From contig NZ_CP147846.1 of the NCBI RefSeq assembly GCF_037327425.1, positions 1,426,001 to 1,490,000 on the forward strand: a stretch of 64,000 nt of DNA, given 5' to 3'. Below are positions 33,481-41,248 of this stretch, one piece after another (within the stretch, counting starts at the first letter, position 1; each line of letters begins with the position of its first letter). The notes below the pieces were generated by a model that made no database searches, was not told where the DNA came from, and saw nothing but the letters and a program-made list of their open reading frames with translations. Made by a program: the position numbers and the translations under genes. Source of the stretch: Rhodococcus sovatensis (GTDB lineage Bacteria; Actinomycetota; Actinomycetes; Mycobacteriales; Mycobacteriaceae).

Positions 33481-35232
33481 TCACCGAACCAGGGCGTCCA
33501 CCTCCACCGGTGACACCGCGCTCAGCGCAGCGTAGTGGTGCGGTAACCGCATCGCTACCAGGTCTTTTCGGCGCACGACGTTGGTGGGGTACACGGTCTC
33601 GAGATTGGTGGTATCCACCACGACAGTCGCGGTACCGACACCTTCGGACACCGTGCTCTCACCGCGAGGGAATGCAAAGGTGTCCGGGCCGAACACGCCG
33701 CTTCGTCCGAGTAGCCCACGGTCGACGTCGTAGGCATTGGCGAACGCAAACCACACGTTGTTCTCCCCTCCTCGCACTCTCATGTGATGCCAGTGCATCG
33801 GGTCAGCGCCGGTGAGGATGTCCCCCGGATGCGGGATCGACGTCCCGGGGTTGGCTCCGACAGGCGCGACCATCGCTGCCGGGCACACGATGAGATCGCA
33901 ACCTCGAAGCGCGAGAACACGTCCGGCCTCCGGAAAGAGAGCATCGTTGCCGATCAGAATCCCGACGCGACCGACCTCGAGATCGAGAACGGTCCATTCG
34001 CTTCCGGGGGCGAACAACTCGGCGTCGGTTGGCGCGACGTGCGTCTGGCGGTAGGTGCCCAGCACCCCAGTCGGCCCCACGACCACTGCCGTGTTGTAGA
34101 TATGTCCGCCGTCGACCTCGGCGATGCCGACGACGACTGTCGTCGACGTTCGCGCTGCTGTTGCCGCGACGTGCGCGATGGACTCTCCGTCGACGGTCTC
34201 GGCGCAACTCGACGGGTGTCGTGTGCTCGACACAGGCCCGGTGACAGACAGTTCCGGAAAGACGAGCACCGATCCGGGGCTCGCAGCCGACATGACGTCG
34301 TCGATGGCGGCAAGGTTCGCCTGGACCGACTCGGTCGGTGTCGACTGCACGACGGTGACCTCGGTGCGTGTTCCAGTCGGCAACGGTTGATGGCCGTACA
34401 GGGAGAAGAAGTCGAGAGGATTCCACAAGAAGGTGTTCGACTGCAGTTCTCGATACAGCTCGGGTCGACGTTCGCCTGCCGGGTGAGGACGTCGGGATCG
34501 AGCCGGGTCGATGGTCGCGTAGACGATTCCGTCGCCGCTGTCGAGCGACGCGGCGATAGTGCCGTCGGGTTCGATGATGCACGTTCCTCCGCTGAACTGC
34601 ACCGTGCGCTCGAGGCCCCACCGGTTGCTTTCCATGACGTAGCAATCGTTCTCGAATGCGCGACTGATCCAGTACGGTGCCGGTGTTCGCTCGGCAAGCC
34701 AATTGCTGATGTGGCAGATGACGTCGGCGCCGTCGAGGGCGACCACACGGGCTGTCTCCACGAAGTGAATATCCATGCAGATCAGCAGTGCGATCCTGCC
34801 GATCTCGGTGTCGTGAACCACATGACCGAGGTTGCCCGGAGCTGCCCACTTGGGTTCTGCGATGTACGAGTGGGTCTTTCGGTGAGTTCCGACAATTCCA
34901 TCGGGTCCGATCAGCACTGCGCTGTTGTAGAACAGGCCTGTCTGCGGATCGATCTCCGGCATCCCGATGACGACGAAGCAACCGTGCTCGCGGGTCACCT
35001 CCGCGAACCTGTCGGTGGTAGGGCCAGGGATGGTTTCGACGACCGATGCTGCCTCGTCGTAGTCGTACAAGCAGTATCCGGTGGTCGCCATCTCGGGTGT
35101 GGTGATGAGCTTGGCGCCGAACACCGCGGCCTCGGTGACCAGAGTGAGCAACGACGACACGTTGCCGGACTTGTCGAACAGAGTCGGCTCGAATTGGATG
35201 GCAGCGCTGAGGTATGGAGCGGGCGAAGTCAC
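33481..35232 (-). CDS. Tandem nitrilase-superfamily amidohydrolase, second domain degenerate
   Basis: 583 residues, two carbon-nitrogen hydrolase domains; ordinary members have ~270-300 residues. Domain 1 (residues 7-270) keeps the Glu-Lys-Cys triad: Glu47 in TTPEMATTGY, Lys119 in HRKTHSY, Cys152 in LLICMDIHF. Domain 2 (about 290-575) keeps Glu327 (FPELSVTG) but has Gln396 at the Lys position (YRQTHVAP) and Gly428 at the Cys position (ILIGNDALF), so it should be inactive. It probably hydrolyses an amide, carbamoyl-amide or nitrile delivered by the NCS1 permease encoded 15 bp upstream on the same strand. Confidence 0.9.
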   Translation of the reverse strand: MTSPAPYLSAAIQFEPTLFDKSGNVSSLLTLVTEAAVFGAKLITTPEMATTGYCLYDYDEAASVVETIPGPTTDRFAEVTREHGCFVVIGMPEIDPQTGLFYNSAVLIGPDGIVGTHRKTHSYIAEPKWAAPGNLGHVVHDTEIGRIALLICMDIHFVETARVVALDGADVICHISNWLAERTPAPYWISRAFENDCYVMESNRWGLERTVQFSGGTCIIEPDGTIAASLDSGDGIVYATIDPARSRRPHPAGERRPELYRELQSNTFLWNPLDFFSLYGHQPLPTGTRTEVTVVQSTPTESVQANLAAIDDVMSAASPGSVLVFPELSVTGPVSSTRHPSSCAETVDGESIAHVAATAARTSTTVVVGIAEVDGGHIYNTAVVVGPTGVLGTYRQTHVAPTDAELFAPGSEWTVLDLEVGRVGILIGNDALFPEAGRVLALRGCDLIVCPAAMVAPVGANPGTSIPHPGDILTGADPMHWHHMRVRGGENNVWFAFANAYDVDRGLLGRSGVFGPDTFAFPRGESTVSEGVGTATVVVDTTNLETVYPTNVVRRKDLVAMRLPHHYAALSAVSPVEVDALVR

Positions 35233-35246
35233 GATGGTGGGTCCTT

Positions 35247-36689
35247 TCAGTGCGTCGGTGTCGCGTCGGGCTGTGCGACCGGTGAGGGTGCGTCGGTTGG
35301 CGTGTAGAAGCGCCCGCGTGTCAGAACGGTCAGTGGTACGTAGATGATCGGCCCGATGAACATTGCAATGAACGATGCGTAGTACGACGGGTAGATCCCG
35401 AAGACTCCGACGGCGCCGACTGCGATGCCGATCAGCATCGCGCTGATACCGCAGGGGTTCCAGTTGCGGACCCAGCCGTCACGGAACTCGATGTTGCTGG
35501 AGGGTGCGAGACCGAGCCATTTGCGGCAGATGAAGTAGTCCGCGAGAAGTATGAAGATCCAGGTGTTGGTCATGATGCCGGTGACTGCGAGGAACTTGTC
35601 CGTGTATTGCAGGATGTTGATGGGGTAGAACGCAACTCCGACGACGAGGAGTGCGACCATCCACCACTGTCGGCCGAGCTTCCTCGGAGACAGCACGTCC
35701 CATGCATTGGACAGCGCCAGCGACCCTGAATAGAGATTCATGACGTTGATACGTACCTGTGTGACGATCGCGAAGATGACGCCGAGCAGACCCATCACGA
35801 TCGCGAAGTAGAGACCGGGATCCGTCGCGGACAGTTCCGGCGTTGCAGTGCCGTCGAAGTGTCGGAGCATCGTGAATCCGAGGAAGACGCCGAGAACCAT
35901 CACGACGACGATCATCAGCAACTCGGCCAGCATCAAGCTTGCCGTGCCGCGGTAGGTGACGTCCTTCTTCACGAACCGTCCGTAGTCGGTTGCGATGAGT
36001 GCCTGGAACACGACCTGGCCGTTGGCCAAACTCAATGCCTGCCACATCGCCGTCGAGGAGAAACCGTCGGTGGCGACCCATTCACCGGGCCCGACGAGTA
36101 CGTAGCCGCTCGCCAACATGTACATCCCGATCGCGAAGAGAATCAGGAAGATCGGCATACCGAACCGCTGCAGAACGTTCATCGAGTGCATTCCGCGCCA
36201 CGAGAAGTACAGGGCGACCAGAGCGACGATCGCGAAAACGATGGTGGCCCAGAAGGAATCGATGTCGATGCCCGCAAACTCGCTCAGTCCGTGGGACACG
36301 ATGCTCCCCTCGAAGATGAAGTAGAAGACGTAATTGACCGCATAGACCAGCGAGGCAACTGCGGACCCCTTCGTTCCGAAGCCGAGACCGCGGGTGAGGA
36401 GGGGGAGCGACAAGCCCTCCTGGCTCGCGATTCGCATGATGAGGCTACCGACGAGAGTGGCGCCGACAACCATGTATGCGATGGGTATCAAGAACATCGG
36501 CCATCCGACGAGAAAGCCGATCTGGCCTCCCAGCGAGAACCAGAACATGGCCGTGACGTTCCCGGTGAGCACCAGAAGAATTGCTGGCCGGGGCCATCGC
36601 TGAGTTGCCGGGACCCTCGATGTTGCGTAGCTCTCGATCTGATCGTCGAGGCTCGTGGCCGGTCCTTCGAAGTATTTCTTCATGTTCAT
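35247..36689 (-). CDS. NCS1-family permease (cytosine/uracil/hydantoin type)
   Basis: 480 residues from ATG 36689; a frame to 36845 exists without a site. Twelve predicted helices; the first has RPAILLVLTGNVTAMFWFSLGGQIGFLVGW and the second YMVVGATLVGSLIMRIASQEGLSLPLLTRGLGFGTKGS, the family's NCS1 loop. VQRF-like gating and Asn/Gln-rich substrate residues (QVRINVMNLYSGSLALSNAW) are present. NCS1 proteins import nucleobases, allantoin, hydantoin or related ureides with sodium or protons. The nitrilase-like gene follows 15 bp downstream, suggesting the imported compound is its substrate. Confidence 0.85.
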   Translation of the reverse strand: MNMKKYFEGPATSLDDQIESYATSRVPATQRWPRPAILLVLTGNVTAMFWFSLGGQIGFLVGWPMFLIPIAYMVVGATLVGSLIMRIASQEGLSLPLLTRGLGFGTKGSAVASLVYAVNYVFYFIFEGSIVSHGLSEFAGIDIDSFWATIVFAIVALVALYFSWRGMHSMNVLQRFGMPIFLILFAIGMYMLASGYVLVGPGEWVATDGFSSTAMWQALSLANGQVVFQALIATDYGRFVKKDVTYRGTASLMLAELLMIVVVMVLGVFLGFTMLRHFDGTATPELSATDPGLYFAIVMGLLGVIFAIVTQVRINVMNLYSGSLALSNAWDVLSPRKLGRQWWMVALLVVGVAFYPINILQYTDKFLAVTGIMTNTWIFILLADYFICRKWLGLAPSSNIEFRDGWVRNWNPCGISAMLIGIAVGAVGVFGIYPSYYASFIAMFIGPIIYVPLTVLTRGRFYTPTDAPSPVAQPDATPTH

Positions 36690-36841
36690 GTCGGTTGTCC
36701 AGTTCGTTAGATCGACGCCGGAGTATGGGCGGGCTGACCGGCAGATGCGGTGAGGTGTCGAGGGAGTTGCCGAGGGGCACGTGCGCCCGGCGCGAGTGGG
36801 CACCGCGGGACGTGCACTGAACAACAGAATACTTCCTGCGG

Positions 36842-36874
36842 ACACTATTTTTCTAGGAACTATGTAAATAGTGT
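36842..36874. promoter_or_regulatory. Inverted repeat upstream of the NCS1-nitrilase operon
   Basis: acactattt (36842-36850) and aaatagtgt (36866-36874) form a perfect 9-bp inverted repeat with a 15-base spacer, in an AT-rich patch within otherwise GC-rich DNA. It lies about 150 bp upstream of the permease start, in the only gap that can hold its promoter. A probable operator; the binding protein is unknown. Confidence 0.6.
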
Positions 36875-36914
36875 GTGACGCCGTTGGATTCGATTGCAGC
36901 GGGCAGCAACGACT

Positions 36915-36949
36915 GATGGCCTCGCACCCCAGTGGGGTGCGAGGCCATC
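36915..36949 (-). terminator. Terminator hairpin downstream of the iron alcohol dehydrogenase
   Basis: gatggcctcgcacccc (36915-36930) pairs perfectly with ggggtgcgaggccatc (36934-36949) across a 3-base loop, 16-bp stem. It lies 28 bases past the stop of the alcohol dehydrogenase on the minus strand. Confidence 0.85.
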
Positions 36950-36976
36950 AGGCGTCGACTTTCAGTACACCGCTGT

Positions 36977-38134
36977 TCAGTACACCGTGCGGTACAGCTC
37001 CGCGATCTCCTCGGCGGTGGGAACCACCGGGTTGTTCGACGGCGATCCTGATGCCAGGGCCTGCTCGGCCATCAACGGAATCAGTTCGTCCCAGCGCGCC
37101 CGGTCGATGCCATAGGTACCCGGCCTGGGTACTTCGACGTCGGCGCACAGCGTGTCGATGAACTCGATCAATTTCTTCGATGCGCTGTCGTCGGAATCGG
37201 TCCGCTCGGCGGCGCCCAGTTGCCGTGCACAATCGGCGTAGCGGTCCTGTGCGCCCGAAATCGAGAACGAGGTGATCGCAGGAAGCAACATCGCATTGGA
37301 AAGTCCGTGTGCCACATGAAAATGCGCGCCTATAGGCCGACTCATGCCATGCACGAGACACACGCTTGCATTGGAGAACGCCATGCCGGCTTGAGTCGAG
37401 GCGTGCATCATGTGCTCACGCGCTTCCCGATCCGAGCCGTCCCGGTATGCACGCAGAAGGTACTTGCCGATCGTCCTCATCGCCGAAAGTGCAAGTCCAT
37501 CGGAAATGGGGTTGGCCTTCTTGCTGACGTACGCCTCGATGGCGTGCGTCAATGCGTCGACGCCGGTGTCTGCGGTCAGTCTCGGCGGCATGGACATCGT
37601 GAGTTCGGAGTCGACAATAGATGCGATCGGCAAGAACGACAGGCCCGGGCACAGCATCTTCTCATCGGACTCGACGTCCGTGATGATCGTGAACTGAGTT
37701 GCCTCGGAGCCACTTCCGGCAGTGGTCGGGATAGCGATGATGGGAAGCGCCGCTCCCGCGTAGAGCCGAGGAGCCTTGAAGTCGCGCATGACGCCACCCT
37801 GCGTCGACAACACTGCCAAAGCTTTGGCAGTGTCCATCGGACTGCCGCCGCCGAATCCGATGATGGCGTCGGCGTCGTGGGCTGCCACCGCGTCGAGACC
37901 CGCCTGCAGAGAATCCGTCGTCGGGTCAGGAACCGTCTCGGCGAACAGCGCGGCCTTCTTGCCGGTCGCGTCGATGATCTTCAGTAACCGCTCGGCTGCG
38001 CCGGTGCTGACCATGAACGCATCGGTGACGAGAAGAGGGCGTTCGACATCGAGGTCGATCAGGACCGATCCCAGCTCCTCGACGGCACCGGGGCCGAGCT
38101 TGAGGAAACGCGGAAACGAAATATTGGCAACCAT
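36977..38134 (-). CDS. Iron-containing alcohol dehydrogenase
   Basis: 385 residues, group III metal-dependent dehydrogenase. NAD-binding IIGFGGGSPMDTAKALAVL (about residues 88-107) with PIIAIPTTAGSGSEATQF. Metal ligands lie in DTGVDALTHAIEAYVS and in VHGMSRPIGAHFHVAHGLSNAMLLP (His residues). It interconverts an alcohol and an aldehyde. Its position next to the CoA-acylating semialdehyde dehydrogenase gene (49-bp gap, same strand) suggests it acts on the same intermediate, for example 3-hydroxypropionate/malonate semialdehyde; substrate is inferred, not shown. Confidence 0.88.
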   Translation of the reverse strand: MVANISFPRFLKLGPGAVEELGSVLIDLDVERPLLVTDAFMVSTGAAERLLKIIDATGKKAALFAETVPDPTTDSLQAGLDAVAAHDADAIIGFGGGSPMDTAKALAVLSTQGGVMRDFKAPRLYAGAALPIIAIPTTAGSGSEATQFTIITDVESDEKMLCPGLSFLPIASIVDSELTMSMPPRLTADTGVDALTHAIEAYVSKKANPISDGLALSAMRTIGKYLLRAYRDGSDREAREHMMHASTQAGMAFSNASVCLVHGMSRPIGAHFHVAHGLSNAMLLPAITSFSISGAQDRYADCARQLGAAERTDSDDSASKKLIEFIDTLCADVEVPRPGTYGIDRARWDELIPLMAEQALASGSPSNNPVVPTAEEIAELYRTVY

Positions 38135-38183
38135 CCTACTCCTTCGTAGGTGAATCGGACTCGGGCTCAGCAGTTTTCGGGGC

Positions 38184-39674
38184 TCAGCTGTTTTCGGGGA
38201 ACCCGAGGTTGATGCCGCCGTGGCTGGGATCGAGCCAACGCGAGGTGACGGCCTTGCCGCGGGTGAAGAAGTGGACTCCTTCGGTGCCGTGGGCGTGGGT
38301 GTCGCCGAAGAGAGAGTTCTTCCAGCCGCCGAAGCTGTAGTACGCCATCGGAACCGGTATCGGGACGTTGATGCCGACCATTCCGACCTCGACTTCGTTC
38401 TGGAAGCGCCTGGCTGCGCCGCCGTCGTTGGTGAAGATGGCGGTGCCGTTGCCGTAGGGGTTGTCGTTGATCAGTTGGAGGGCTTGGTCGTAGGTGTCGA
38501 CCCGTACGACGGACAGGACCGGTCCGAAGATTTCGTCGGTGTAGATGCTCATGTCGGTGGTGACATTGTCGATCAGCGTCGGTCCGAGCCAGAAACCATC
38601 TGCCCCGCCGTCTGCTGTGACGCCGCGGCCGTCGACGACGATGGTGGCACCTGCCGCTTCACCGGCGTCGACGTAGGAGGCGACTTTGTCGCGGTGCGCC
38701 TTGGTGACCAGGGGGCCCATGTCGGAGCCCGTGGTGCCGTCGCCGGTGACCAATGGTCTTGTGCGTTCGGCGATCTTGGCGACGAGGGTGTCAGCGATGT
38801 CGCCGACGGCGACGAGGGCGGAGATGGCCATGCATCGTTCACCTGCGGAGCCGAAGCCTGCGTTCACCATTGCGTCGGCGGCGAGATCGAGGTCGGCGTC
38901 GGGTAGGACGATGGCGTGGTTCTTCGCGCCGCCGAGTGCCTGCACGCGCTTGCCGTTGGCGGTTCCGGTGGAGTAGACGTACTGCGCGATAGGAGTGGAG
39001 CCGACGAAGGAGATCGACTTGATCTTCTTGTTTTCGAGCAGTTCGTCGACGGCCAGCTTGTCGCCTTGCAGGACATTGAAGACACCTGGAGGGAGTCCGG
39101 CTTCTTCCCATAGCTCGGCCAGCCAGATGCTGGCTGTGGGGTCCTTTTCGGACGGTTTGAGTACGACGGTGTTGCCGGTCGCGATGGCGATAGGGAAGAA
39201 CCACATGGGGACCATGGCCGGGAAGTTGAAGGGGGAGATGATGGCGACAGGCCCGAGGGGTTGCCGGATCGAAAACACGTCGACGCCTGTCGAAGCATTC
39301 TCGGTGCAACCACCCTTGAGGAGGTGGGGAATGCCGCACGCGAATTCGACGACTTCCTGGCCGCGGCTGATCTCGCCGAGGGCGTCGGACAGGACCTTGC
39401 CGTGTTCGGCCGTGATGATCTCGGCGAGTTCACCCTTCTTCTTGTTCAGCAGTTCGCGGAACGTGAAGAGGATCTGGGTGCGCTTGGCGAGCGAGGTGTC
39501 GCGCCACATCGGGAACGCTGCTGCGGCGGCGTCGATGACGGCTTTCGCGTCGCCTGAGTTGGCGAGCGCCAACTGTCCGGTCACTTCGCCGGTAGCGGGG
39601 TTGGTGACAGGGGAGGTCCTGTCCGATGTCCCTGCAAAGGGCTTGCCGTCGAGCCAGTGGCTGATCGAGGTCAC
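38184..39674 (-). CDS. mmsA: CoA-acylating methylmalonate-semialdehyde dehydrogenase (MmsA-like)
   Basis: 496 residues. Hallmarks of the CoA-acylating ALDH branch: NPATGEVTGQLALANSGDAKAV, then SPFNFPAMVPMWFFPIAIA, LKPSEKDP, and the catalytic Cys in GFGSAGERCMAISALVAVG (about residue 285), where plain ALDHs have GQxC. IPVPMAYYSFGGWKNSLFGD ends the family signature. It converts (methyl)malonate semialdehyde with NAD and CoA to propionyl- or acetyl-CoA and CO2, in valine, beta-alanine or pyrimidine breakdown. First gene of the minus-strand block, divergent from the LysR gene. Confidence 0.9.
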   Translation of the reverse strand: MTSISHWLDGKPFAGTSDRTSPVTNPATGEVTGQLALANSGDAKAVIDAAAAAFPMWRDTSLAKRTQILFTFRELLNKKKGELAEIITAEHGKVLSDALGEISRGQEVVEFACGIPHLLKGGCTENASTGVDVFSIRQPLGPVAIISPFNFPAMVPMWFFPIAIATGNTVVLKPSEKDPTASIWLAELWEEAGLPPGVFNVLQGDKLAVDELLENKKIKSISFVGSTPIAQYVYSTGTANGKRVQALGGAKNHAIVLPDADLDLAADAMVNAGFGSAGERCMAISALVAVGDIADTLVAKIAERTRPLVTGDGTTGSDMGPLVTKAHRDKVASYVDAGEAAGATIVVDGRGVTADGGADGFWLGPTLIDNVTTDMSIYTDEIFGPVLSVVRVDTYDQALQLINDNPYGNGTAIFTNDGGAARRFQNEVEVGMVGINVPIPVPMAYYSFGGWKNSLFGDTHAHGTEGVHFFTRGKAVTSRWLDPSHGGINLGFPENS

Positions 39675-39746
39675 AGTTGTCGTCCTTCGCTCGTGAATGT
39701 GATCCCAGTCTCGATGGCATCGGTGCTCATGTCAAAGGCCAAAGAC

Positions 39747-39771
39747 GCACTACGTCGTGCAAAAATGCACG
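39747..39771. promoter_or_regulatory. LysR operator cluster upstream of mmsA/lysR
   Basis: A quasi-palindrome GCAC-t-ACGT-c-GTGC (39747-39760) abuts a perfect inverted repeat CGTGCA-AAAA-TGCACG (39756-39771). The half site GTGC/GCAC therefore occurs three times in 25 bases between the divergent mmsA and lysR genes. This fits a LysR recognition plus activation site. Confidence 0.6.
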
Positions 39772-39789
39772 GCTTGCTATCGTCGACGA

Positions 39790-40683
39790 ATGTTCACTGC
39801 CGACCACCTTCGGTTCTTCCTCGAGGTTTCTCGTCACGGCCGGCTCAACGAGGCCTCCCGCGCTCTGGGAGTCGACCACACGACGGTGGGTCGGCGGATC
39901 ACGAGCCTCGAGAAGGCGGCGGGCAGGCGACTGTTCGATCGCACTCCGGCGGGGTGGAGATTGACCGAGGCGGGACATCGGCTCGTCGGCTACGCGGAAA
40001 CCGTCGAGTCCACCCTGGTGGCAGCGTTCGAGGACCAGACGTCCAGTGTCGGATCCCTCACCGGATCGGTACGAATTGCCGCGCCCGACGGGTTCGGTGC
40101 GTTCGTGTTGACGCCGAACCTGACGACGCTGCGTCAGGCTCACCCGGATCTGAACGTCGAACTCGTGACCGCAACCGAACACAAGACGATCGACACGAGA
40201 GAATTCGATATTGCGGTGACATTGGAGCAGCCGTCACCGAGGTTCGTGGTCTTTCGCAAACTTGCGACGTACTCGCTGCACCTCTACGCGACACGTGAGT
40301 ATCTCGAATCGTCTCCGGCTGTCACTAAGATGGACGACCTTCGCGACCACACACTGATCTGGTACGTCGGCGCACTCCTCGATGTGGCGCCACTCCGGAT
40401 TTTCGATTCGATTCTCGCCGACGGGCGAGCCCAGATCCAAACGAACAACATCACCGGGCATTGGCTCGCGGCACGCAGCGGGCTGGGCATAGCGCCGCTG
40501 CCGAGCTACATCGGCGAGCCCGATGATTCGCTGGTTCGTGTTGTGGCAGAACGATTCTCGATCGAGCGGACGTACTGGATCGCGGTACCGCGCGAACTCA
40601 CCGGACTGGCGCGGGTCAAAGCCGTCGACGAGTTGTTGAGCAACGTCGTGGCCGAACACCCGCATCTGACCTCGGGTCAGTGA
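39790..40683 (+). CDS. LysR-type regulator of the divergent mmsA operon
   Basis: 297 residues from ATG 39790. HTH: TADHLRFFLEVSRHGRLNEASRALGVDHTTVGRRITSLEKAAGRRLFDR (residues 3-51), with the LDRTPAGW-like linker and a periplasmic-binding-like effector domain (GSVRIAAPDGFGAF to residue 285). Divergent from mmsA with a GTGC-rich operator between them. It probably activates the semialdehyde-dehydrogenase/alcohol-dehydrogenase block in response to an intermediate. Its 3' end overlaps the MarR gene by 7 bases. Confidence 0.88.
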   Translation: MFTADHLRFFLEVSRHGRLNEASRALGVDHTTVGRRITSLEKAAGRRLFDRTPAGWRLTEAGHRLVGYAETVESTLVAAFEDQTSSVGSLTGSVRIAAPDGFGAFVLTPNLTTLRQAHPDLNVELVTATEHKTIDTREFDIAVTLEQPSPRFVVFRKLATYSLHLYATREYLESSPAVTKMDDLRDHTLIWYVGALLDVAPLRIFDSILADGRAQIQTNNITGHWLAARSGLGIAPLPSYIGEPDDSLVRVVAERFSIERTYWIAVPRELTGLARVKAVDELLSNVVAEHPHLTSGQ

Positions 40684-41132
40684 TCGACAGTCACTGTCGA
40701 GGATCTCGCGTTCTCCAGTGCCGTGGAGAGTGCGGTCTCGAACACTTCGCGATCGGCGTCGGAAGCGAACAGTGCGCGGTGTACGGACTCGACGACACCC
40801 GCAACGTCCTCGAACTTTCGCTGTCCGCGCGCAGTGGTGCGAATGAGGACCTGACGACGGTCGACGGTGCCGGTACGCCGATGCACCAGATTGTTCGACA
40901 CGAGTCGGTTGACGACCTTGGTGAGCGTAGGCGGGGGCAGCAACGCGAATTCTGCGGTGTCCGCCATGGTGTGTCCGTCGCCGTCGGACAGAAAGCTCAG
41001 GACTCGCCACTCCTCGAGGTCTAGGCCCTCCAGTTCGAGCGCGAGGCGCATTCGTTCACTGACGGCTCGCTCGAGTGCGGAGAGAAGTCGGTCTGCGCCG
41101 CCAACGCGACGCATGGGTTCCGTCGGCGTCAC
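40677..41132 (-). CDS. MarR-family regulator, partner of the AmiC-like gene
   Basis: 151 residues. Winged-helix core: RMRLALELEGLDLEEWRVLSFLSDGDGHTMADTAEFALLPPPTLTKVVNRLVSNNLVHRRTGTVDRRQVLIRTTARG (about residues 27-103). Divergent from an AmiC-like gene. In the nitrile-hydratase loci of Rhodococcus rhodochrous J1, an AmiC-like protein (NhhC/NhlC) and a MarR-type protein (NhhD/NhlD) together control induction by amides; the same pair here suggests a comparable switch. Confidence 0.82.
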   Translation of the reverse strand: MTPTEPMRRVGGADRLLSALERAVSERMRLALELEGLDLEEWRVLSFLSDGDGHTMADTAEFALLPPPTLTKVVNRLVSNNLVHRRTGTVDRRQVLIRTTARGQRKFEDVAGVVESVHRALFASDADREVFETALSTALENARSSTVTVDH

Positions 41133-41248
41133 GCGATCAGACTCCTATCATGAATCGAACTGCAGGCGCTCCGAGGCGCACGGCCTCGATTCCTGAAAGT
41201 GCAGTCTATGCGAGCGCGACGACTGCGGACGGCCGGGACGGGGTGTCG

